This document shows positions 1 to 9,175 of a stretch of DNA of 64,000 bases, in pieces. The position numbers and the translations under genes were made by a program. The notes below the pieces were generated by a model. It did not search any database. It was not told the DNA's origin and saw only the letters and a program-made list of their open reading frames with translations. The first letter of the stretch is position 1. Each line of letters opens with the position of its first letter. The DNA is from Viola odorata (lineage: Eukaryota > Streptophyta > Magnoliopsida > Malpighiales > Violaceae). The stretch spans positions 250,501-314,500 of the forward strand of contig OY829539.1 of the NCBI GenBank assembly GCA_963691705.1, given 5' to 3'.

Positions 1-345
1 CCTTTCAAAAATCATGTGGCGGTTCACGCCCCACATTTCAAAAAAAAATCATCACGTGGCGGTGTAGACCCCACCTTTCAAAAATCATGTGGCGTTTCAA
101 ACCCCATCTTCAAAAAATCATGTGGCGGTTCAAAATACCCCACCTTTCCAAAACAATTGTGCGGCAGTTAAAAACTCCCACATTTTAATCTTGTGCGGCG
201 GTTCAAACCCCCACTTTTCGTCAAAAGTTTTGTGGTGGTTCAAGCCCCCACTTTTCGTCAAAATGTTGTGCGGCGGTTTACACCCCCACTTTTCGTCAAA
301 ATTTATTGCGGCGATTCACCCCCACTTTCTCCAAATTTTGGTCGC
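1..345 (+). repeat. Degenerate tandem array, about 40-55-bp units
   Basis: At least six diverged units share a CCCCAC-TTTC core, an A-rich stretch and TGTGGCGGTTCA. Unit length varies. The array probably continues left of the window. Short open frames across it follow from the repeats and are not convincing genes. Confidence 0.8.
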
Positions 346-369
346 AAGGAAGCTTCGCCAATAGTCGAG

Positions 370-412
370 CCTACGACTTTAAACAAGGGCGCTTAGTGGG
401 AGGCAACCCACG
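370..412 (+). other. Post-integrase motif of OTA-clade retrotransposons
   Basis: The stretch CAAGGGCGCTTAGTGGGAGG followed by CAACCCACG closely matches, in structure, the sequence just downstream of the integrase stop of the minus-strand Athila element (near 11840-11875, where the arms are AAGGG and CCCTT). It marks the point where pol should have ended in the plus-strand element. The inverted GTGGG/CCCAC arms could form a small hairpin. Confidence 0.6.
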
Positions 413-500
413 TGTTCTTTTCGATAATTCTATTTTTTGTTAATTTTAAATTCAACATCTTGGGATACTTTTTCCCTATGAATTTACTATTTAACTGCCT

Positions 501-760
501 CTTCATTTCAGGTGCAATGAGACTTGCAAACTTGGGGGGGCAAGCAAGTGAAGTGACGACTAGAAGAAGGCATTGAAAAATGTCAAAGCTCATTTTTCAG
601 GGGGAGTCGTACTTTCACCCTTTTACAATTTAGGTTTCGCAATTTACATTTTCGTAACTCTTCATTTCAGGTGTAACGAGACTTGCAAACTTGGGGGCAA
701 GCAAGTGAAGTGACGACCAGAAGAAGGCGTTGAAAAATGTCCAAGCTCATTTTTCAGGGA
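501..760 (+). repeat. 159-bp direct duplication with a CTTGGGGGCAAG hairpin motif
   Basis: The block starting CTTCATTTCAGGTG at 501 recurs at 660 with few changes. Each copy contains ACTTGCAAACTTGGGG followed by GGCAAGCAAG and ends near TCATTTTTCAGGG. The duplication is non-coding. Confidence 0.85.
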
Positions 761-2620
761 AGTTGTCCTTTTACATTTTGCAATTTTTGTTTCCGCAATT
801 TTTGTTTCTGTAATTTACATTTTTGCAATTTTTAAATTCCCGCTATTTACATTGTTGCAAGAATGCGTGCGTAATGTTGGCTAAGAAAAAAAGAAAAAAC
901 CTTAGTTTTCGCAAATTTTCCCTTTATACATGTACTACTTGGGCAAAAAGAAGGAAAACAAAAACATCCCACTTTTTCTAAACATTTTAAGTCGAATCAT
1001 TCATCATTTTGCGTTCATTGGAAATTATATAAGCATACATGATCTTGTCTGTTAGCTCTTATATCCATGACATGTTTAGATGTAAGCAGTGACAAAACAT
1101 ATCCCTGTGAGTATCTTGGGCCTTCACGCCTTATTTCTTTCATGAGTGTAAATGCTAAACTAGGTGCTAGTTAGATTTGCATAATATCCAGAGTACATGA
1201 ACTGTCAGACATGGGATAACGGTAAGATGACAGGGGACTTTGCGTTGCTCTTCTTCCACATTTTCATTTTTTTAACCTGTTTACCCCAAAAAAAAATCCA
1301 TATTTTTGTACACCATGTACAACTCTATCAAACACCTAAAAGTCTTTCAACCAAGTGAGTAGTGCTCGACTGGGACCGCTAAACTGGAGTACACATCAAG
1401 CAAGGGAATGACAAGGAAGCACTTAGACTCTTAGAGGATCGCTGACAAAACAACGTCAAAAGAATGCCAAAATAAATCAAGACTTGGAGGTTTCTACCAA
1501 AGACAGAAAGGTTGATAGACTAAACAAGAGATTGTACTTGCTTTGCCTAAAAAAAAAGAAGAGAGAGGGGGAGAAAGAAAAAAGAAAAAAAAGGAAAAAG
1601 AAAAAAAGAAAAAGGAAGAAAGAAGAAAAAAAAATCAAAAAAAAAGTGTTAAAAAAAAAAGAATTCATAGAACACAATCAATAAAACAACAACAGAAGCA
1701 AGTACATGCAAAAAAGAAATGGCCAAGCATCAACGACAAATTGATATCAAAATGATCAAACATCAACAGCAAATGATCTCAAAAGGAAAGGAGATCATTC
1801 CCTGTGAGTATCATAGAACTTGGGCTTGGTGCCCTCAAAATAATCAAGAAGAAACCTCTCCAACAAAGATTCAAGGATTGGTGCACTTCGCTCCTCGTCA
1901 ATCAGTCGTCGAGCATAAACTCATTAAAACCTCATCACAAAATAAAAACACAACACTTTCTTTTACAAATTCCTCTTTCTTTCTCCCTCGCAAAGTCCTT
2001 TCGATTATTAGTAGACCCATGCATGTGCGTCTTCATTTGAAGTCTATTCAATCGGATTGGCATTGCAAATTTAATTTTTGTGCTATGTTTATTGCATTTT
2101 TAGGAGTGTAAACACATAGCCTTGTTTTCTGAGCGTGGGCGCAAACACTAATATCTGGTGAGGGTTGCTTACAGCTGCATGTCATGGGAAAGTCTTGTTC
2201 TTGAGGTCGTTATTTCCTGAACAAGACGCAGACGTTATCTAGACTTGTATCAATCATGTTTATATAACGAAAATTTGAACGCACATACCAAAAAAAAAAG
2301 AGGGTGAATTGAATTGAATTTCTTAAAACAAAGAGGTCATTTTCATTCCACACAAAAAACAAAAACAAAACTTGGGGGCAAGCCATGGGTTAAATGTAGG
2401 AATATTTGATGTTCCTCACATTATCATTTGCTCTCTCTTTCTATCTGTTGCTGCTTTGTGTTTCCTTCCTATTTGCAGGATACAGATACACTTCGATGGA
2501 ATCACGTCAACATTGGGTCTTTGATGAAGAAATCATTGTAAAACCCTCGGCTTGGATTTTTGTTAAAATCCAATCAATAAATCGAATGGAGTACGCTACC
2601 ACTCCCAAATCAAATTAACG
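761..2620 (+). other. Non-coding 3' region of the element
   Basis: No supported gene was found. The stretch includes a polypurine low-complexity run at about 1548-1680 (A/G only for long stretches). At 2371-2412 a CTTG-GGGG-CAAG hairpin is followed by GGTTAAATGTAGGAATATTTGATG, spread over 2386-2411. This resembles the hairpin-plus-PPT-plus-TGAT arrangement seen next to the Athila LTR at 19159-19196, so it may be a degenerate PPT/LTR boundary. A splice-acceptor-like TTTGCAG lies at about 2473-2479. Confidence 0.5.
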
Positions 2621-3330
2621 CAATGGCTTTCAACCACTCGACAACGTATTGGCTTTCAACCACTCGACAACGCAGCGGCTTTCAACCACTCGACAACGCA
2701 TTGGCTTTCAACCACTCGACAACGCAGCGGCTTTCAACCACTCGACAACGCAGCGGCTTCCAACCACTCGACAACGCATTGGCTTTCAACCACTCGACAA
2801 CGCAGCGGCTTCCAACCACTCGACAACGCAGCGGCTTTCAATCACTCGACAAACGCAGTGGCTTTCAACCACTCGACAACGCAGCGGCTTTCAACCACTC
2901 GACAACGCAGCGGCTTCCAACCACTCGACAAACGCAGTGGCTTTCAACCACTCGACAACGCAGCGGCTTCCAACCACTCGACAAACGCAGTGGCTTCCAA
3001 CCACTCGACAACGCAGCGACTTCCAACCACTCGACAACGCAGCGGCTTCCAACCACTCGACAACGCAGCGGCTTTCAACCACTCGACAACGCAGCGACTT
3101 CCAACCACTCGACAACGCAGCGGCTTCCAACCACTCGACAACGCAGCGGCTTTCAACCACTCGACAACGCAGCGGCTTTCAACCACTCGACAACGCATTG
3201 GCTTTCAACCACTCGACAACGCAGTGGCTTTCAACCACTCGACAACGCATTGGCTTTCAACCACTCGACAACGCAGTGGCTTCCAACCACTCAACCAACG
3301 CGGTGGCTTTCAACCACTCTTCATCTCAAA
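2621..3330 (+). repeat. 26-bp minisatellite, about 27 copies
   Basis: The unit is GGCTTTCAACCACTCGACAA followed by CGCAGC, with variant GCATTG and GCAGTG endings and occasional 27-bp units (ACAAACGC). Because 26 is not a multiple of three and the unit has no stop, three plus-strand frames and minus-strand frames are all open. The long ORFs here are therefore an artefact of the repeat. Confidence 0.95.
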
Positions 3331-3415
3331 TCATACAATGGTTTCCAACCATTCTCAATTTCAGTTCATACGGTAAGTTCAAGGTAAGACTTGCTTTCCC
3401 TTTTACACCATCTTG

Positions 3416-4050
3416 TCCATTTAGTGTTGTGATAGGTCACGTCCCCACATACACCATGTCATTTAAAAAGTTGTGATTGGTCACGTCCCCACATCTTGTC
3501 CATTTAGTGTTGTGATAGGTCACGTCCCCACATACACCATGTCATTTAAAAAGTTGTGATTGGTCACGTCCCCACATCTTGTCTATTTAGTGTTGTGATA
3601 GGTCATGTCCCCACATACACCATGTCATTTAAAAAGTTGTGATTGGTCACGTCCCCACATCTTGTCCATTTAGTGTTGTGATAGGTCACGTCCCCACATA
3701 CACCATGTCATTTAAAAAGTTGTGATTGGTCACGTCCCCACATCTTGTCTATTTAGTGTTGTGATAGGTCACGTCCCCACATACACCATGTCATTTAAAA
3801 AGTTGTGATTGGTCACGTCCCCACATCTTATCTATTTAGTGTTGTGATAGGTCACGTCCCCACAAACACCTTGTCATTTAAAAAAAAAGTTGTGATTGGT
3901 CACGTCCCCACATCTTGTCTGTTTAGTGTTGTGATAGGTCACGTCCCCACAAACACCTCTTCATTTAAAAAAAGTTGTGATTGGTCACGTCCCCACATCT
4001 TGTCTGTTTAGTGTTGTGATAGGTCACGTCCCCACATACACCTTGTCTAT
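3416..4050 (+). repeat. 83-bp minisatellite, about 7 copies
   Basis: The period was measured from GTTGTGATTGG at 3469 and 3552. Each unit is itself a dimer of two related halves, both containing TGTGAT(T/A)GGTCACGTCCCCACA, one followed by TCTTGTC and the other by ACACCATGTCATTTAAAAA. The array is highly homogeneous. Confidence 0.95.
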
Positions 4051-4279
4051 CTAAATACTCCTCTTTGAGCGACTACTTTTCTGCATATCTATATAACTCC
4101 TCCTTGAGCGACTATATTTTCAGCATCAGCATTCGAAGAGCGATAGCCTCGCACGAACCTACATTAATATTTTCCGCAACGACCTCCGACAATTGCGGTA
4201 TCCCCTCTCGGATGTCAAGTTTACATCTCTTCATCAACGTCCGAATCTTGCGGTATCCCCGCTCGGAACTAATGTTCTG

Positions 4280-4425
4280 CATCGTCCGTGACTGCGATAG
4301 CCTCGCCCGGATATCTTTACCTTTCAGCATCGTCCGTGACTGCGATAGCCTCGCCCGGATATCTTTACCTTTCTGCATTGTCCGTGACTGCGATAGCCTC
4401 GCCCGGATATCTTCAGTTTTCTTCA
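4280..4425 (+). repeat. 48-bp minisatellite, three clean copies plus diverged ones upstream
   Basis: ATCGTCCGTGACTGCGATAG recurs at 4281, 4329 and 4377 with CCTCGCCCGGATATCTT after it. Diverged relatives (GCGATAGCCTCGCACG, TCCGACAATTGCGGTATCCC) occupy about 4135-4275. Confidence 0.85.
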
Positions 4426-4454
4426 TCAAACTTCCGACAATGGCGGTATCCCCA

Positions 4455-4650
4455 CTCGGATCACCATCATCCTCACTATCAGAGAAGACCATCTCCTCAT
4501 TATCAGAGAAGAGAAGATCACCATCATCCTCACTATCAGAGAAGACCATCTCCTCATTATCAGAGAAGAGAAGACCACATCAACTTTCCTCATTATCAGA
4601 GAAGAGAAGATCATCAAACATCCTCACTATCAGAGAAGGCCATCTTCCTC
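4455..4650 (+). repeat. TCATTATCAGAGAAGA minisatellite
   Basis: Alternating TCCTCACTATCAGAGAAGAC and TCCTCATTATCAGAGAAGAG submotifs form a higher-order unit of about 55-60 bp, decaying towards 4650. Confidence 0.85.
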
Positions 4651-4730
4651 AATATCAGAGACATTTTCCTCAATAATCCGACCAAAGGTATGTTGCTTTG
4701 AACCCCAGGTAAGTTCCAAACACTTTTTAA

Positions 4731-5150
4731 ATTTCTGTCAACGTATGGACTGCGAGTGTACATCACCGCCCTACGTATTTAAATTTCTGTCAACGTATGG
4801 ACTGCGAGTGCACATCACCGCCCTACGTTTTTAAATTTCTGTCAACGTATGGACTGCGAGTGTACATCACCGCCCTACGTATTTAAATTTCTGTCAACGT
4901 ATGGACTGCAAGTGCACATCACCGCCCTACGTTTTTAAATTTCTGTCAACGTATGGACTGCGAGTGTACATCACCGCCCTACGTATTTAAATTCCTGTCA
5001 ACGTATGGACTGCGAGTGCACATCACCACCCTGCATATTTAAATTTCTGTCAACGTATGGACTGCGAGTGCTACCCTCGCCCTACGTCATTTACTCTCTG
5101 TCAAATTGTATGGACTGCGAATGCTACCCTCGCCCTGCAGCATTTACATT
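4731..5150 (+). repeat. 52-bp minisatellite, about 8 copies
   Basis: ATTTCTGTCAACGTATGGAC recurs at 4731 and 4783 and onwards with GCGAGTGTACATCACCGCCC following. The last two units (5083-5150) are diverged (CTACCCTCGCCCTGC). Confidence 0.95.
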
Positions 5151-5275
5151 TTTTACGACTTACGTTTCTCTCTTTCAACAGGTTGCGATGCAATCCGGAC
5201 GTGGTAAAGACTTGGGGCAACCATCTTTACTGCTTATCAAAAATTTCAGTTACACTGTATTTTTGATCAGACAGT

Positions 5276-5289
5276 AAAGAGGGGGCAAC
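5276..5289 (+). other. Polypurine tract before the 3' LTR
   Basis: AAAGAGGGGGCAAC lies immediately before the LTR start TGTTGC. This is the position and composition expected for the primer of plus-strand DNA synthesis. Confidence 0.85.
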
Positions 5290-5998
5290 TGTTGCTACCC
5301 GATTTTTCACTTTCCATCACAATCTTTACATTTTGCCACTTTTCAGCTCGTCTAGGTCAAGTTTCTGCCGATTCTTGGTCCTAGGTTAGTTTGTTTAAAA
5401 TTGCATGTCTTTTCGTGTCTTTTTATTTTTTTCGTATTTTTAACTGTCTTTTCGCGAACTTCTGTCGGTCTCGAGTAAGTTTCCCGGGATTGTGGGTCGA
5501 ACGCGTAATTTCTTTGTTTGATAATTATGTGCTATTTTTCTCTTTCCCGCCACCGCGTTCGGTTTTGTTCAATTTTTGTCGTAAGGACATTTATTTTGCG
5601 CGCGAACGTTTTGACATTTCCAAAGGAGGAAATAAGTACGTTAAATCAACTTTTGCATTCCCCCACTGTATTTTTATTTTCTCGTCTTATTTTTCTGCAC
5701 CTCGTGGTTTCCTCGGCTCGGATTTATTTTTACTTTGGTACGATTTTGCTCGTAGCAAAATATTCCGTTCGTATCCAAAAAAAAAGCATGAAATTAAATT
5801 AATGCATGTTTGTCTACCGTTGACTGACCTTTCTAGTAAGGGTGGCCGACGCTCTTGGGGGACAAAAGAAACATCCTATTAAGAATTTCTTTGGTCGGAC
5901 GAAAGCAAAGCTTGGCCTCCACTCCGGTCGGCCTTATCACTCCAGCTCACCGACGATTGTTGACCAAGTAAAACCGAACCGACTCCAAATCTCCAACC

Positions 5999-6006
5999 TA
6001 TAAATA
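5999..6006 (+). promoter_or_regulatory. TATA box, first promoter copy
   Basis: TATAAATA in context CCAACCTATAAATAAAGC, located in U3 about 0.7 kb into the LTR. An identical second copy lies at 6158-6165. Confidence 0.7.
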
Positions 6007-6157
6007 AAGCACTTCAAGCAACGAAAGAAACATCCTATTAAGAATTTCTTTGGTCGGACGAAAGCAAAGCTTGGCCTCCACTCCGGTCGGCCTTATCACT
6101 CCAGCTCACCGACGATTGTTGACCAAGTAAAACCGAACCGACTCCAAATCTCCAACC

Positions 6158-6165
6158 TATAAATA
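6158..6165 (+). promoter_or_regulatory. TATA box, second promoter copy
   Basis: TATAAATA identical in context to 5999-6006, 159 bp downstream. Transcripts starting at either box would differ in leader length. Confidence 0.7.
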
Positions 6166-8376
6166 AAGCACTTCAAGCAACGCGCGAGGGGGGGCAATTC
6201 AGGCTCTAGCCCCCTCTTCCATCCTTTTTCTCCCTCTGCTCAATTTATTTAAATTAATGCTTTTTCAAAATCACTCTTTCGGGCAATTATTTCAATCAAT
6301 TAATTGTTCATGTTCTTGGGTTAATTAATGGTTTTTAGCTTTTTAAATAAATTATGTTGTGGTTCTAAATTAATTACATGGCTTTATTTCTACGAATCGT
6401 TGGCCAGTTCGGGCAAATTTGAAGCTTTTGTTTAATTGGCTTAAGTTTCGTTTTTAATTAATTTGAGCTTTGTTTTGCAGGAATTTAATCACTGTGATGG
6501 CTTGGTTGAGTTACTGTTATTGCGAGGGTAACTTTTGGCCGGATTTAGGTTGAATTGGTTGCTGTTCGCTGTTCACTGTCGTGCTCCGCCGTAGCTGCTG
6601 CCGCCGTCACCGTGTTGCTGCTCCACTGCTCCGTTGCTGCAGCTGCTTTCCCTTGTCGTCGCTGCCTGGTTGTTGGTGGGTTGTGGTCAGCTGGAGAAGA
6701 CGAAGGTGACGTGCTGGTCGGCTGGAGAAGACGAAGGTGACGCCGCTTCTGAGTTGCTGCGCCGCTGTCGAGCTGCTGTGTTGCTGCTGCACCGCTGCCT
6801 CGCCTTGCTGCTGCTTCCATGCTACTCCTCTGCTGCCGTGCTCCGTGGTGGCTGTTGCGTTATCTTGCCTTGATCAGAAGAGGGAGATGATGCGGTTGGA
6901 GGAAGGGGATGATGAACAGTGAGGAGGGAATGAAGAAGCTACGGGCTTGGCTTTAAAATTAAATGATTGGTCATGGGCTTGGCCCAAATGAAGAAAGAAG
7001 AAGAAAAGGAAAAGAAAGGTGGTGGGCTTGGATTTATTCCAAGCCCATTCTTGCATGAAAAAAATCAAACATGGGCCCGACCCATTTAAATTGCATGAAA
7101 TGTTCGTATGCATACAAATTATTTTTCGTAAACTCTAGTGTTAATTTTTCGTATGACTTTTTTTGTATGCGTTAAATTATTTACTTTATGCCATGTTTAA
7201 ATTTTCGTATGTTCTCTCGTATGAAGTAATTTGTTTACTTGTTTGCCATGTTTATTTAATTTATTGCTTACGTGAAATTAAATAAATATTTGCATGTGTT
7301 AATTATTTATTAGTTTTCGAACTATCGCTAATACTTTTCACTTTGTAGGTTAAAAATTCAAGTCTTTATTCGCAAGGATTTATTTTAATTGACTTGTTGT
7401 AATAATTAGCTACATTAATTATTCCGACCTCCAATTTGTAAATAATCCGATAAGTAGTTTTATATCAACTGTTGGTTTGTAATAATTATTTAAGTAATTA
7501 TTTTAATTATGGTTTGTAATAATTAATTAGATAATTAGTTAAAAAAATCATGTATGTTTGTTTATACCTATTCTATTATCAATTGTCGTTAACTTTGGTT
7601 TTGAAGGGATGGATCGATCGGGGTTTGTCCAAAAGGTAAGATTACCTTAAACATTTCCTTGTATGATCACACAAAGGTCCAAAGCCTTGATCGTACCATA
7701 TGCATGACCACCTAGTAAAGCGTTAGAACCACTCTACGCGTATGCATGACATATAGAAATATTAAGACAATTAAAATCAATCTCACATGCCTACATGTTT
7801 ACGTCACTCGCGTTTAATTACCATGAAATTAATTGTTCGTCTTGTTAAGTGATATGCATAATGGCTCCCAAGGCTATACCAACCATATGTGCATTCATAA
7901 AAATGTACGATGATAGTTTTGCCATGATAGATCACTTAGTAACTAGATAATCATGCATGGCCCAATGAAAAGGGGGAGCGTCCGCTCTAGCATCGAGATA
8001 AAATGGTAACCCCATCCCTCGAACCCAAACAGAAATAACATGACCCAAATGCTAAGATGTAACGTCACCTTAGAGGGCCAAAATTACATGTTCAAATATT
8101 TTCAAAACACCTCGCATACCGGTAACCTTTTTAGGATGTGACTTGGGTGCCTAACACCTTCCCAAGTCCATAATACGACCTCGAACCATCGTTCTTTGGT
8201 TTAGACCATTGTGCCTTAGTTTGTTTATTTTTATGCCATCGATTAGGTTCCCTAAACCTTACAAAATTAGGGTGGCGACTTCATTTTGCATGATGTTAAG
8301 AGGAGTCCAACGCTCGTCCACCATCATGGCCCGTCCCGATCCTAAACTCATTTTCAACGAAAAAGAGGGTGCGACA

Positions 8377-8979
8377 ATAAGGTATAGGGCAACAGAGTTC
8401 ACCAAAGATTTGAGTCCCACCGCTGTGTCGTCTATCCAAAAGTGCCTAAAGACTGGTGCCATTTAAACCACTTTGACAGATTTTTTCTTCTTTTATTTTC
8501 TTTTATGTCCTAGCATTTTTTAGACATATCGAGTGTCCTTTGTATTTTTACAGACACGGCACATAGACAGAGCTTGTCCTTTTCCGTGGGGACTTCCACC
8601 TTTGCTATGTCTGTCCTATGACGTTCTAACACCTTTATTTGTCTCACACTACAGCAGATAGAACGACACACTCAAATCAAGGCAGCAAACCCCATCATCC
8701 TAATAAGAGTTAAGGTCCTAGCTAAGTGTCCCTACGACCATGTGAATGGTTAATGTTTGGGAAACATTAGATAATATGCCCCTTAGGCATTGATCATTTA
8801 CGCTCATTCGCTTCCCTGTTACTAAAGCATTGTATCCCCTAGAAAAATGTCTACATGCAGTCCCACCGAAAGACTAAACAACCTAAGCAAGAAAACAGGG
8901 GTTCGGATGTGCACTCACAAAACAGACTCAAAATATGCAGAAAAATACCAATAAAAATCATGCAATTGACAGACTCTAA
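8377..8979 (-). repeat. 603-bp duplicated Athila 3'-UTR segment, left copy
   Basis: It matches 19411-20013 over exactly 603 bp with about nine mismatches by eye and no net indel. In both copies it lies on the 3' (minus-strand) side of the coding region. In the right copy it is followed by a PPT and LTR, so this is 3'-UTR sequence and not an LTR. Confidence 0.9.
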
Positions 8980-9061
8980 ACTGGACAAACTGAAGTGAAA
9001 AATTAAAAATTAAAACACCCAAAATTGACTCAATATTCACAAAAAACACAAGACATATAAT

Positions 9062-9102
9062 CACCCTCCCCACACTTAAAAGACACAATGTCCTCATTGT
9101 GT
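9062..9102 (-). other. PPT-like tract with an adjacent hairpin after the env-like ORF
   Basis: On the minus strand a perfect hairpin (ACACAATG-AGGA-CATTGTGT, 9083-9102) is followed by TTTTAAGTGTGGGGAGGG and then TGATTATATG. The same order (hairpin, TTTAAGTGTGGGGA, TGATTA) marks the true PPT/LTR border at 19159-19196. It may be an extra internal polypurine tract or a relic of an LTR boundary. Confidence 0.55.
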
Positions 9103-9175
9103 AGAGAGACAGACATAAAAGACATAATAGAAAAAATAAAAAGAAAGACAGAAACGACCTGGGGGCAGAAGCAGA

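Larger units (their letters stand above)
5865..6182 (+). repeat. 159-bp tandem duplication of the LTR promoter region
   Basis: Two near-identical copies (5865-6023 and 6024-6182) run from AAGAAACATCCTATTAAG to GCACTTCAAGCAACG. Each contains one TATA box near its 3' end. The solo LTR at 38341 shows a single TATA, so the duplication is specific to this copy or subfamily. Confidence 0.93.
1..8376 (+). mobile_element. Tat/Ogre-type Ty3 LTR retrotransposon, 3' part only
   Basis: This is the 3' end of a plus-strand element whose coding part lies left of the window. It consists of non-coding DNA with several tandem arrays (1-5275), a polypurine tract (5276-5289) and one LTR (5290-8376) that begins TGTTGCTACCC and ends GGTGCGACA. 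The LTR is clearly related to those at 27647-30154 and 38341-40905. The first of these belongs to an element with Ogre-type ORF1, which supports the lineage. Long tandem-repeat-bearing 3' regions are known for Tat-lineage elements. After the LTR comes ATAAG (8377-8381), which matches the uninterrupted target in the related copy at 19411, so the element sits inside Athila sequence. Features near 370 and 2370 look Athila-like, so 1-2410 could be an older component or simply reflect shared OTA ancestry. Confidence 0.75.
5290..8376 (+). repeat. 3' LTR (3087 bp) of the Tat/Ogre-type element
   Basis: The LTR starts TGTTGCTACCCG after the PPT and ends GGGTGCGACA. It aligns by eye with the LTRs at 27647-30154 (reverse) and 38341-40905, for example the CGAACGCGT...TTCGTCGTAA block near 5495-5590 and the block TGCCTAACACCTTCCCAAGT through GGGTGGCGACTTCATT at 8150-8285. 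It contains a duplicated promoter segment (5865-6182) and a GC-rich CTG/GCC stretch at 6560-6870. Open frames in the GC-rich part are composition effects. No gene is supported inside it. Confidence 0.85.

Noticed and set aside
1477..1755. Lys/Glu-rich and Phe-rich ORFs
   Set aside because: Product of a purine-only low-complexity tract.
2623..3476. Three overlapping 170-275-aa plus-strand ORFs and several minus-strand ORFs
   Set aside because: They are translations of a 26-bp stop-free minisatellite, so all frames are open at once. No start context, no non-repeat domain.
2621..4050. Regularly spaced repeats resembling a CRISPR array
   Set aside because: There are no unique spacers: the repeats are directly tandem. 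The DNA is plainly plant nuclear with retrotransposons around it.
6545..6922. ORFs on both strands in the GC-rich part of the LTR
   Set aside because: Composition-driven (GCT/GCC repeats), inside an LTR, no family motif, not conserved in the homologous LTRs.
8209..8466. 85-codon plus-strand ORF
   Set aside because: It spans the LTR end and the Athila flank, so it is a chance frame across a transposon junction.
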